Source: Cardinalis cardinalis (lineage: Eukaryota; Chordata; Aves; Passeriformes; Cardinalidae). Taken from it: a stretch of 64,000 nt of DNA. Positions within the stretch are counted from its first letter, which is position 1. Each line of letters opens with the position of its first letter. Made by a program: the position numbers and the translations under genes. The notes beneath the pieces were generated by a model. It was not told where the DNA came from and did no database searches. It saw only the letters and a program-made list of their open reading frames with translations. Below, piece by piece: positions 1 to 13,313 of the stretch. The DNA lies in assembly GCA_014549065.1 (NCBI GenBank), contig JACDOX010000018.1, forward strand, positions 6,113,119-6,177,118, given 5' to 3'.

Positions 1-3000
1 TGGCAATAGAGGTTTCTTTCTTTGATATTTTTGGTTTTGTTGTTATTTTTGTTGATTTGGTTGGGTGTTCTGGAAAGGCAGATGTNTGTTTGCCAGTTTC
101 TCTTCTACTTTTTTAAATGGTAATAATTTATTTTAAAACTTTTTTCCAGTTTTATCAACAGTGCCTAGTTCTTCGAGGGCTGAGTCTCCATTTTTGACTG
201 GCATTCTAATCAAAGTAATCAAAGTCCTCCAGACACATTGTCCCAGTCACAATCAGCAGACCTGCGGCTGCTCTGGCTTGGGTGAGTTCCTGGCAAGCAA
301 ACTCCAGTTCTGGAACTACATAGCCATAAGAATAAACTTTACTTTCCTGATAGCAAACTTCTTTAATATTTTTGATTATTCCCTCATTCCTGTTTGATAA
401 ACCATATTAACAAAACTAATATTGATTTTTTACATATTCTTTGTACTCCTTTTGTCATTATTGTACATTGTCCTACCAATGTGTATGTCCTATCACAATT
501 TCCATCATAGCTCCTTTGATTCATGACTTTTTTTTCTAGTGTCAAATCATATCTCTCTTTACCATGTTCTTAGTTATAACAGGAGAGGGAATCGGTGATT
601 CAAAGCTTCTTTNCATTATTCTTTCATATTTTACACCTGCCACAGAAAGAATTGNTTTTTCCCAGTGTGGAGATAGCTGTTGCACTTGTGCTCTGTGCAG
701 GCTGTGGTGGGTAATTGAAATCCATTTGCTCATAAGGGATCGCAACGTCCAAACCAACAACTCGCCATCTTTTCTCCTGCTTCCTGCAGCTCCCTGTGGG
801 GTCAGATCTCCCCTTTTGGCCCAATTCTCTGTCCTGTTATTTAAACATACACCTCGCTGTCCAGTCCTTCTCCAGCACAGACCAGACCTGGGGGATCCCA
901 CAGCAATCAGTGGAACATTAAAGAGTTCATCTTCGTTCCACCAGACCTGTGATCGGGGTCAGGACAGAAAAACTTTCTCTAACCCTACCCCCTCAAAGCT
1001 TGTGAATCCAACCCTGACATCACTACACACCAGTGCTGTCTCTTGTGAACATATTCTTAATCTGGCCCCATGCTTATGGAATAGAAAATGCATGTCATAT
1101 TTAGGCACGTGAATGGCAAATAGGTTACATGTGATCTTTGTTTTCTATTTTTTTCTTGATGAAATTCCATTATGTTGGAAAGAATTTTAATGAAATGAAT
1201 GCAAGAAACAAGCAGAAATTGTTTTTAAATTAGATTTAATTATACATTAACTGTAAGTCTTGTATGCAATGAACTGATACAGTACTTAATATGTTTATCA
1301 TTAGAAATTTAATGATGAAAACAACCAAGAAATGCTTTTGGTCCCTCTAACAGTTGGATAAAAGCATAATTTAATTGGCTTATTAATGCGTAGAAAGTCA
1401 GAGGGATTCAGGAATGTGACTCTCTGCCTAGAGGATTAGAATAAACAACTATGACAAGAAAACAAAAATGTTTATATTTCTACTTTCCCAGATGATAATT
1501 TTTAGCAGTTATATAGGATATGAGTACTAAGAAAGGAAATTACTTCCCCAGTGTTACATTTGTCAAAGTTATCTCAAAGAGTGGTAGCTGGAGCTGTTTT
1601 GTGATGTTCCTGTTTGCTGCAAAAGTCTGTGTCCAAATATAATAATCATCCATGAGAGACTGCATTCTTTGTGCATTCTACTTCTACAATGATGCTGAAA
1701 AATGAAACTGATTTACTTGCTTATCTATTCCAGCTTTTGTTCTTTTGCTAAGAATCCATTGACCCATGTAACTATTTTCTTATTCACCTCATAACAGTTT
1801 TCTCAGAGAGTTGGTGAGCTCATTAATTTAAAGGAAAGCTATTTTGATCTAAGACCAGACAAGATGATAAATTCATCTCTTCTGGAAATTTTTTATTTCA
1901 TTTATTTTGTTTTATCAGCCTTATTATTAAACCTGATTTCTCGTTTGACCTTATCTCCCTTTAACTGAGGGACATGCATCCAATGATACCTCCCTGCTCA
2001 AATTCTTCANTCTAATTCTAGTCTTCACAGGAGACCACACTTTGCACAATCACTGTGATAACCATGCAAAATGTTGTATTACAACTAGCTGTTTTTCAGC
2101 TCTCCCTAACATATTCTTAGTTGCTTTTGTTGTGCCTTTTATTTTTCCCACTGCTGCTAACAGCCCTTTAGTTTTAGTACCTTTTACATTTTTTCTCTTA
2201 AAATTTATGACAAGGGATTGTGCTATTCCAAGGAAAATCTACACGGTCAGGCAGAAACTCAACACAGATTTTTTGCCTGGGGTGTAAACTGGCAGGATGC
2301 AAGCTGGCTCTGGTCTGGAATTTGATGTAGAGTCGTGCATAAAACAAATACACTTGGCCAATACTTGGATCCAACACCTAATTTTCCCTTTAAGGCACTT
2401 TCTACAGTTCTTCAGTAATTTCCTTATGTGTGTGTATGCATATATGTATGTATGTACACACATACATATTTTGTTGCAGCAAGTCTGATTTTTGAAGTAT
2501 GATTTCAGGGACTTAAAGTGCTTCTCCTTCCTTTGATTTTGCACAGCACTTCACAGAGTAAGCATTCTTGACGTCCTTAATCTTAAGGTCTTATTTTTTT
2601 GATCCACTGTTGGTTTAGGAAAAAAGAGATTGATGCATACAATTATCAGGAGCACACAGAAAATGAGTTAAGGCAAATTCTTGACTTGCCTACTTTTGTG
2701 TGGCCTGTGGGTTATCCCAATTTATTAAGGTTAACAGCGCACTTACTCTAATGCAAAGCAAGTAATTTAACAGGTATATCATTTGAGAGGTGGGATTTTA
2801 TTCTTTCTTTTCCAGGCCAAACTGTAATTCTGCCCATTGAAGCCACCTCACTCTGCCCCCAGAAACCAACCACTTCCAATGAAACATCAGCAGAGAATAT
2901 TTTCTAGCCAGCATTTTGCATCAACACTACTCACGAAGCTGAGAAGCAGCTGGCCAGATTTTAATTGAGCTTTTCCAAGTAATGGACCTCAGCATGGGAT

Positions 3001-6000
3001 CAAGCACAAAGATATGAAGCAATTGAAACGGAGAGAAGGTGACAGACATTCAAATGGTAAATGAAGCAGCAGTAGCTGCTGTGGGCAGGTGTCTCAGAGA
3101 TTTGCAGCAAATTTCAGTCTGGAATGCCTGGATGATGCCTCCTTCACACCTGGCCTCCTGAGGTTACCAACAACCCCTCTGGAATGTTTTCTCCCTGTGG
3201 CAGTTCCCGCACTTGTACCAAGGATGACAGCAGCACGCTGGGCCTTGAGCAGCCACGGCTCTGCTCCTCACTGCTGCCCACTGGGGCTGCATTCTGTGGT
3301 GCTTCTGGGGCAAGCACCCTCCTTCTGCTGCAAAGAACCCCTTGCTCCTTGTGTCAGCAGCTACCAAACATGTTGACAGTCTCCTTCACCCTTAAGACAC
3401 CCAAACCATGGAAGACTGNTGGAGGCTGCAGTGCAATTCAAGCCCAACTCATTTTGAAAACACTGTGCTGTGATGAAACAGTGCAAGTAACTCATCTTCT
3501 AGGAAAAAAAATTCCTCATTAGGTGAAAAATGCATTGAAACGGCTACAAAAATATGTCAGAGCTGTACTGCAGGGTTTCAGTATCATTTGCTTCATACTC
3601 ATTACTGAAATTCACAAGACTTGCCATGATATGCTGATAGGCTACAGCTGTAGTATTTTAAGCTGTTGTTAAGAACTCAAAACATGACAATCAGACCAGT
3701 TCTCCTTATATACAATGAGAACATTCATTTGCTCGTTCATCGCAAAATTAAGTAGTAGAAGCAACCAGAAGCTGGGAAAGCAGCCAAGCAATAAAATTGA
3801 TTGATTGCACAAACACATAAAAATCATATCCACGGCTTTCAAACAATCTCTCAAAAGCAGAAGATCAGCTCTTCAACATTACCAAACAACCTGGTTAGAC
3901 AGGATGGCAAACCTGCTGTTATACGGAAGATGAAGTTTGTCTGTGAGGTGTAGCTTACACAATTACTGGTTACTCAAAATAGTGTGCACTTCCATAAGTC
4001 TGTCTCTGTTTAAATGAATTACCAGGAATTATTCAGAAATTTCATTTTTCTTTATTCCTCAATTACATAGACATACAGCTGTGTCTTGAGGGAAAACATA
4101 CCAGTCACATCACCTATGATACTTTTTCTGAAAAGATGCACTCATTTTACTTTTCAGCTGCTTCTTTTATAAAGTTACAGACCACTTCTCCACAGCACAT
4201 CTGTTTTCTTTGGTTCATACATTACAATCAAATTGGATCAATCCTTACATCCAAAGGATCCAGATTTCAAATTATATCCATCTCTCCTAGACTGCCACAT
4301 CATTCTCTCAAAGTCAACATTGTCCAACCCAAGTATTAAACAAACATTTATAGTATGAATGGGGGTATAAACTGCAGAAATTAAAGCAAGTTTGGTGTAT
4401 TCACGGGCAGATTTTTCAGTGAAAGGCTGGCATATTCAACCTCTAGTTCTCATCAGAAGAATAAGAAGAACTATTCAAAACTAGGCAAATAATTCAACTA
4501 AAGGTATTTTAATTAAGCAAATTAACTGCTTTTTCATTGAAAGAAATCCCAGTAAAAAATCTGAATTCAGCCTCGGAGAAGGTGCTGAATACAACTCCCT
4601 GTGTTCTAGTCAAAGTCATCTCAAAAACTGTTTCTGATCCTCACTAACTGAATCAAGGCCACAGCTGTGCATTCAAAATCCACATTTGTTTTCATTATTA
4701 TTATGTGTGACAACCTTAGTAAATATGAAGGATCAGAATTCATGGCACAGAGCATTCAGAAGGATTCATGTCCTGCCCTGGCAGAAGCTATTTAAAATCC
4801 AAGCCTTTTCAGGCTCTGATCAAGAGAAAAAATTACTGCTGACAGGTCCAAAAACTTCTTGAAATATTTTCACAGGTGAAGTTGCTTATGAGACAAAAAT
4901 CTAGCAAATATATGGCAATAAATATCTTCAAAGACTTTTGTAAGTATTAACTAATGAAAATTAATTTCACTAAAATTTCTACTTGACTCTTAAGTGGTTG
5001 GTTAAACAAAACAGCCAAATAAACCTACCTGCATGCTTAAACTAGTATTTCTGAAACAGATTTGATCCATATTAACTAATAAAAATAATAAAGCATCATG
5101 AATTTTACCTACATATATTGAACGGACATTACTCAGCAATCTCTGAGCTGTAAGAGTTGCAATAGTTCTTTTGGTTTTTAAATTGTGGTTCAGTTTTCCA
5201 TATCATTGTAATTACTGCAGGTGCACTGTTGCCAGCAAAATCCTAGACTCAAGCTCTTGGCTATGACACCATGGAATACTAGGCTAAACTCAAACAGATT
5301 TCTTTTTATGAGCTATATACATGAGCAAAAGCTAGAGCATGTTTAAACAAAGCAAATCAATTCAAGTAAAGCCTCCCTACCTAATAGATTCACACAGCTC
5401 ATTAAGAAGAGCAAACATTAAGAACACCCATCTTCTAAATGAGAGAAATAAGGCCTTGGTTGTCCTATTCAGGCAGGGCAGGGCATAGCCCCAGTTTCAG
5501 GATGTCTCAGTGCTCAGAGAAGCAAATCCATTATAAAACGAGTTTACTGTGGACTTTTCACTCCTTTGTCCGTTGCTTGTTGTCCTACTTTGCTGCCCAG
5601 CAGAGCTGTTTCGATTAGCTGATGACTCCTGACTGGGCACNTCACCTTTGCAGGATAGCAGGAGTCATGGCTAAAGCGACTTCTTACTCACCTGGGCTTT
5701 TCAAATTACAGGACAGCTTCTTCCACTTCCCCTTCTAGAAAATCCCCAAGTAGTACTTCAGAAACTCGTAAGGTGTAAACAAATACTGGCTCTAAAGAAA
5801 TATTTAGAGTAATATTCTTAGTCNGTGGAAACTACCAGCATAATTTCCTATAACGAAAACTCTCCCTTTCACATATTTTATTCCATCCTTAGTAAAATTT
5901 GAAGAAATTGGTCAACAGCTGTGTCATCCTTGGACTGTGAAGCCGCAGATGCTACAAGCCTTTTCCACTGACATGTCCATTCTAGGACACCACTGTAATG

Positions 6001-9000
6001 GCTCTAATCTGTCTGTGAGGCAGCCATTGCCACGCTGGGGCTGTGAGTGATGAGTGCCACACTACAAACGTTCTCTTTAAAAGGTACTCAGACACACAGA
6101 TTTGGAGGCAACAGCTCCAAACCAAGAAACTCTACTCTCCTTAGATTATAGCATACTTGGGTAGGAAGGTAGCCAGAGTATTACAAATTACATCTTTGAG
6201 AAGACACAGTTGGTCTGATTTTACTTGTATTTTGCCCCAGCAGTTGTAAGTATGGACAGCATGGGCAATAGAAGTGTGGAAAAAGGGTATTATTTTTATT
6301 TGTAGCACTTAGCAACTCCTTAGCCATGGTGAATTTGTCCAGATGAGTGACTAGAATGAAAAGGACTGGAGGGCTCNAAAGCTCCAGAACAGGAATTGAT
6401 TAGCTGAGAATCTCTTATCAGAGGCACTGGGCATGGGTCCATGGTTCATATACACAGACACAAATCACATTCAGAAATTGACTGCTTAGTTCATTATGTA
6501 AATTTTTACATCTAATTACAAAATACATGCTAAGGAGTGCTTCATATTCCAAGAGATTTTGATCTCTATGAAAATTATTAAATACAGAATTGATAACTAG
6601 ATTAATCATTTAATAAAAATTTTAAAAGGAAAATGTAGGAAAATGAAAATAATTACTATACAACACTGTGACTTCATGCAGAATGAATTCAGAATTTCAA
6701 AAAGAAAATCCAGTTTGCTTGGAGGTTTTCTTGTTTATCATATTTTAAAAACTGCATATCTGACATCATCATTTACTTTGCACAGTACATCTTGCAGTCA
6801 TTTCNATTTTCTCTCTGGTTGCATAACCTCTCTGACCAAACAACCTGAAAATACATGGTTGCTTATGAAGAGAATTCAAATCNATAAAATGCTAATATAA
6901 GTGGTATTGAATGGCATTAGAAAGCCACCAACATTACTGAACAGATAAAGCATTCTTCTACAACATTAATACTCCATCACAGAATGCAGCTCAGAGCACA
7001 TGCCTTTCTCTATCTTTTATTCATATTAACTCCTGGCTTTTCCTTGTTTTGTGGCTTTATAGTAATGCAGAATTATGATGGAACACTCAGTTGCTGCCCA
7101 GGTGCTATTACTCACAGGAGTCCCAAACCCCACGAGGCAATCAAAATATACATCGAATAAATAATGTGGTCTATGCCACATGAATATCAGGTTCTGTCAT
7201 GAAAATTAATATTTTAATACTTTCTTTGGTTTCTTCTCCCCTCATCAGTCAGAAGATACTCTCATGAGCTGCAGATACTTGAAGTTTTGTGGTTAGAGTA
7301 GCATTTCCTCATTATCTACTATACATAATACATGCATAGGGCCTGAAAAGTGAACTTTTCATACACAAGGATTATATTCTGCAACAAGCTGCAGAAATGC
7401 CATATATTAGCTAAGGCACAAANCCAGGTTCAACCTGTTTTATTGGAACAGACACATGTCACACCATGGCACCACAAAACTTACAATTCAAGAATTTCAA
7501 GACAGCATTTAATCACAGCTGTTAACACTTGACAAGATGAGCCCTGTTTTTCCTTGATACATGTTTTCCTCTAGACCTCCAACTCTGAGATTTGAACAAA
7601 AAAGTAGCTTTTTCCTCACTGNCAGAAGTATACATGGATAAGCTCAATGCCATCTCGACACGTTTCTCTTGGCTGGATTTTTTTTCCTATCTTGACTTAC
7701 ATTTCTTCTTCAGACAGGGAATTCTATATAACTGCCTTTATGGTTCTGTGCAATAGCAGGACCANTAAAGAAATACATGTTCACAGCCCAGAGGAATCCA
7801 TCTGTTTCCAGATATTTCATGCAAAACATCATCTTCCCTCCTGTGAAAACATGAAAGCTGCAATATCGCAGTCTGTCTTAGGTGTTTCCAAGGTGGGATC
7901 TCCTCTACAATTCTATCTGTAGTGGGTTCTTTCAGAATAATTATTTCAATCTACTACAGTTAATGTATGATGTCTGAAATGCAAATCCCACATCTCTGGT
8001 ATACTAGAATTTCTTTCATAACATAAAATTCAAGCTCTCACTGAAAATTTATGGTGTTACAATGATGCTTTTTGGTGGGAAAAAAACCAAACAAAAGCCC
8101 TAACTGAAAAGCTCTGCATTATAAATTTTCATTCTTTTATAAATTTTCACTGACATCAAGTGATCTACCCCCTTTGTACTGAGCATCTATGAATAAGCTG
8201 AGGAGAGAAGTAGCCTGCTTGATCACAAGTATTTACAAAGCAAATCTCAAACTGTTTCAGCAGTCCTGCAGTGATGCATGTGGAGCCTGATATTCTTTGT
8301 GCTGCAGTCAGATACATTTACATCAGTGGGAGGCTTTAGAGAAACAAACTGAAAAAAGGGGAGGATAATGATCAAGACCGTTGAAGTCCTAGGGGAAGCT
8401 GTGCATTTTGACCCAGACTAAGGCTAGGTAACACACCATGGTGTAAGAAACTGGGGCTTATAGGAGGAGGAGATCAAGCAGGCAGATGGAAGAACAGATA
8501 ACTGAAGGGAATTATCAGAAGAATGTACATCACAAATGCTGAAAATAGAGGCATATATGACCAGTAACTTGGAATAAAAAAACATCATGATGATGGTCAG
8601 CAATCAGCAATTTAGATTAGCTTGAGGCAAGATAAGGCATAAGACTTGGAGATGAAATTATTGATATCTTAAGCAGGGAAAAAAAATAAAAAAACAACGG
8701 GGAAAAAAAACCACCAAGAGAAGTTTCTGTATTATCCTATTTCTAAGCAGAATACTTCTTACTCCCTTAGGTGTTGCGTGAAGCTTCTACAATGCTTGTA
8801 AATTTTGTAGACATAACTGAATGTAGCCAAATAAGAAACAATCTCATACAAAATTTAAAAAAAAAGTGAGAAAAAAGAGATAATTTGCAAGAGCTTCCGC
8901 AATAAAGCCTCCTGCTGAAAGACATGAAACCGAACATAGAAAAACACTTAGCAGATAATGTTTCTGCAGGTTTACAATAGTCTGTTTCAGAGGAGTCAGG

Positions 9001-12000
9001 ATACTTTGCCACTCTATCATGTCAGTCAGTCTGTGAGGCTGAGAATGAGCAATTTGACCAACTGGAAGCACAACAAAGGACCAGCAGGAAGTTTACTGAC
9101 AACAACAGAAGATTAAAGGAGATGAACAATTGCATTGAGTGTCTGCTTCAGAATTGCAACTGGAGAAGGAATACTGCTGGGGAAAAAGAGACCAGAGGAA
9201 AAACAGAAGGATTCTATTCTGGACTAGCAAGGACAGAAAACAAGAATGCACCCAGACTAATGTCCCATTAGGGTGTCCCAGGGCAGGTCTACTGTGCATA
9301 GTTTCATCAAAAGGAAACTGACAAATACACAGCATTTCCTTTAGGAAGGGAGAATAAAAGTATCTTTGAGCTACGGGGAAAAGCATTAATAACTTCAGTG
9401 GGAATTACATATATTGACACCCAGCTTGCAATGTCCTTTGGAGAGCTGTAAATATGAGGGGTCTCTAGGAAGATGAAAATTCTGGCTAGAAAGCATCAAG
9501 ATAAGCTAGATTTGTGTGGAAGTGGCTACAAGAAGCCACATAGGTGTAGGCTGTATGATATCCCACTCAAAAGGAATACACAAGACATAAATCAGTGCCT
9601 ATAAAGAAGAAACACATACACTATCTTTAGATTTATAATAAATGACAGTGGAATCACCTCCATCGGTGCTGAAAATTCTATTGGCTTATAGCTACTTTTG
9701 CATGGCACTTCTGCATTTTCCCAGAGCTCTGAGCTGGGTTCTGCATTCTGTCTGCAAGGAAAATCAATAATTTCTGAAAAGAGCAATGGGAGAGGTTCTC
9801 TGTATCTATAACAACCATCTTCATTTTAGCTGCAGGTAATGTTTAGAGGGAAAAAACACAGAAGTGATTAGATCATTTAGAGAAAGTGCATTTGCCCCAC
9901 TTGATGAATTCTATTTTCTGGATTTTGCCCAAAAGGGAAAAAAGGATGGCTTTGTCAATGAGCACTTCTGTTTCTAGAACAAACTGTTTAGAGTTTATTA
10001 TTATCCTTGATGGCACTGGAGAGGGGAATTATTAGAAAATTATATTTGAAATATTACCTTGAAGTTTTAAGCATATGTTCCAATAATCTGAGATTAAATA
10101 ATTCAGCTCTCTAGGTATTATTGACTCAGAGCAAGGATACTAAAGTTTAATCAGAATTGTACTTCTCTTTCAAACTATACTACTTTCACAAAACATGCAC
10201 TGTAGTTTAAAGGAAAATCGTACATTTGTTATGATTGCATTAATGTTAGGCAGAGTTACATCGCATTACAAAAAGGATTTAGTTAAAANTAATGTACAGC
10301 AAAACTACTAAAGAAAATTCACCAGCACAGATGATCTTAAAATATATATAGTGAGGTAGATTTTCTTTGCAGATAATACAGCATATTGTGTATTTATACT
10401 TCTGAAAATTTGCTCCTGCTTCTCTCATCTGTTATTAACATTAAATCAATATACTCACATTGACTTAATGAAGAAAAAAGAACCAGAAGTACTATTCAGC
10501 CAATATGGACACTGANTACATAATTTTCAAGAGAGATCAGACTTCCTGAATTAATGTTTCTCCTTTCATCTTCATACAAGAGTGCTACTGTCACAAATGC
10601 ACAGTATTGAAGGACACAGTCAACCCTAATCTAATAGAGTATTAGGAATATTGCATATTTACTAGTTGAATAATTTAGTTATGTAAGAGGAATAATTCAC
10701 AGATAGGCCATCCTTTGGATCCACAGACCTTGTACACAATACATGCAAGACTTCNCCAAGGCTGAATTTCCAGGCTCTGTGTATTACCAGAATAAAAGAA
10801 AGGAAAAAAAAAAGAAGCTAGAGGCATTTGAAAAGCATGACAGCTCAGAGAAATCATCTGCATACCATCTATATGACACAGCTAGAATAAGTCCAGTAGT
10901 GTTCACCCAGCTGCAGCCTAAGGGATCTGTCATGCAGCCAGCTGCTGCTGCTATTTGACATCTGGGATCTGTAACTGGCATTGAAAAGCAAAAAGGAAAA
11001 AAAAAGTAAAACAAAAAGGGGGGGGGGAAAGAACTGAAGAGTTATGTGAGGTTAACAACAACAAAAACAAAATTCCCTATCTCTTCCAGCACTAAAGGCA
11101 TTTCTAAAAAAGAAGTAAATTTTGTTGCCGCAGAGGGAGCCTCCATGCACTGCATGCATACAGTGCACAAATGAAAGGTCAAACAATGCCTGACAAATGA
11201 GTGAAATGAGTGTATCACAATGAAACTTTAGAGAAACACACTCATACTGCTAAGAGCAGCACTGTGTGCCCATATCTGACCAGCAGTTTTGTTACTTACA
11301 GCTCCACTTGCAAAGATTACCACGGCTAATTCATGCCGTGGGGCTGAGAGTTCCTAGTTAAGGCTGACTCCGTGGTCTCAAGCATTATGCCAAGGGTATC
11401 CAATTCTCCTCACAGAGAAAACCTCAGCCTGATTTCCTCTGCCTGCTTAACAGTGCTTACTAGGCACAGAGAAGCTTCAGTCAGTGAAGTGAATTCCTTG
11501 AGAATCAGAAGAGATGGGGAAGAAAAAAATCATCCTGCCAAAGAAATGCCCCTTGCACAAAAGCCTGGATCCTCCTACAACACCAGGGACCAGATGCACA
11601 GCATCCATGGGGTGCTGCAGATGTGTGTGTTCTGGGTTTCAGTGTTTTGCAAATCTCTATGAAAGACAACAAAACTGTCAATCAGTACTTTCAGATTACT
11701 GCACAAGCTGCAGACAGCTTCCCTGTCTGCGGCCTGAGCNTTTCATCAAAGGTTACTCTCTCTGTCTAAAGAGCTTCTCATCCTCATATGACCCTCTCTT
11801 CCTCTCATGACTGAGAGCACTTGATATACACGTGATTCAGATATGCCTACATGAAATCCCAAAAGCTTTAGTAAGTGTAATTTTACAGAAGCAAATTGCC
11901 TCCTTCTCTGAGCTGGATCAGCAATATTTCCCCCATGAACCCCCAATGCAGCTCTGAACTGCTGCTGTGACTCTCTGAGAGAGAGACCTCACTGGCAGAG

Positions 12001-12900
12001 ATCATGGGTGGGAGAAAAAGACTTTGGTAGCCCTGCACGTGTTTCTGTGGCAGTTTCTATATTTACATCTTTAGNGAACTAACTCTGGGCCAGATTTTGT
12101 CAGTCCTATTCACAGTGAAGAGTATCNCACTGCACAAATAGTCCCAAGGGACTATACTGAGGCAATCTGGATCATGTTGAAGAGCTCTTTCCGCTGTGAG
12201 AGGTTTATTTTTCTGTCTGGTTTAAAGATGGCTTCAGCTGAGCCATTCTTAGCATTCATGGTGGTGTGACCTTTATGTGGGAAGGAACATATCTGCCAAG
12301 GGTCCTCTGCTCATGGAAGGGGCAGATGACACTGCTTTGAGCTTGGAGCATCTGCACGAAATAGGGAATGAGAAAGGTAAGGCACATCTGCATTGCACCT
12401 CACCAGCAAGTACAGACACAGCACTGTGCAAATCTCTGCAGAACAGACAAAACATTTCACATTACANTGAAGACTGGGCCTTTGCTCTTGGCAGCAGACA
12501 TCTTGCAGCATTGCTAGCCTGGAAATTACAATATTGGAAGCTATGGAACTGACAGCTGTACCCAACATGTATAGATGTTGATACTGAATACATGTACTAG
12601 AAGTGTGCTTCTGTATGAGGCTTGGATGCTGGAGCTGTGGCCATCACATCAGCAGTCTTTCACAGAGGTCAGAGCTTCTTCCTGAGGCAGTAAGGAAAAT
12701 CCCACTGCACAAAGCAAATGCACAAACATGCATAAGGTATGACTAGGCATATTCATAGATAACAGATAGATGAATAAATCAGCCACAATAGTAACACTTA
12801 ATATTTTTGTATTTTCCTTTCAGCATACCTACACTTCTCTGAAATCTTATATAGCAAAGTATCTCATTGATGAATAGCTATCAGAAATCAAAGCAACCCC
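1..12900. other. Non-coding AT-rich DNA, putative DHRSX intron 3 (far part)
   Basis: I see no convincing exon, RNA gene or complete mobile element here. Open frames are short, interrupted by Ns or stops and without recognisable domains. A G-run of about ten bases lies at 11020-11029. Assignment to intron 3 assumes the next DHRSX exon lies left of the window. Confidence 0.5.
2420..2470. repeat. Imperfect TG/TATG-rich simple repeat, near-palindromic
   Basis: tgtgtgtgtatgcatata is followed by tatgtatgtatgtacacaca and catacata. The centre at GTAC makes it nearly self-complementary. Confidence 0.8.
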
Positions 12901-13313
12901 TGTGGCAGGGAGAAATGATGAGGAGGACTCCATGGATATCAGAAGGCTAATTAATTACTTTATTATACTATATTATTCTATACTATATTACACTATATCT
13001 AAACTGAAACAGCACAAGCCNTCAACTGCCCAGAATCTCACGACTGTCAGCCCACAGTCCCGGCACACACAGATGGATTCAATTTGTCACACACATTGGA
13101 TTCAATGAATCAAAACACTCACACCAGAATCCAATCACCAATTCCCTTCAGGTAAACAATCTTCCACAATGCATTCCACTTGTTCCAAAATACAGGAGCA
13201 GTAAATGAGATAAGAATTGTTTTTTCTTTCTCTGAGGTTCAGAGAATGTGAATCCCAGAAAATTCTTGGGAAGTTATGCCTTGCTTTTCTCTGTGAAGAG
13301 AAATGCAGCCACA
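12901..13313 (+). mobile_element. LTR-like repeat, copy 1 (probable solo LTR of an endogenous retrovirus)
   Basis: It starts tgtggcagggagaaatgatg and contains agaaggctaattaattactt, followed by tata-rich repeats. Its second half (gtaaacaatcttccacaatg, agataagaattgttttttct, ctttctctgaggttcagaga, cttgcttttctctgtgaaga) aligns with the copy at 47849-48266. The candidate ends are TG and CA. I saw no coding region and no clear target-site duplication. The orientation is only that shared with copy 2; the family name is not certain. Confidence 0.7.

Noticed and set aside
564..1112. 182-codon open frame near the left end
   Set aside because: Contains Ns, overlaps an opposite-strand frame and shows no domain.
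9658..9773. Minus-strand exon-like frame (reading QNAEPSSELWENAEV in part) between an AG border and a GT border
   Set aside because: Short, with two competing acceptors and no recognised homologue; weaker than the four frames reported.
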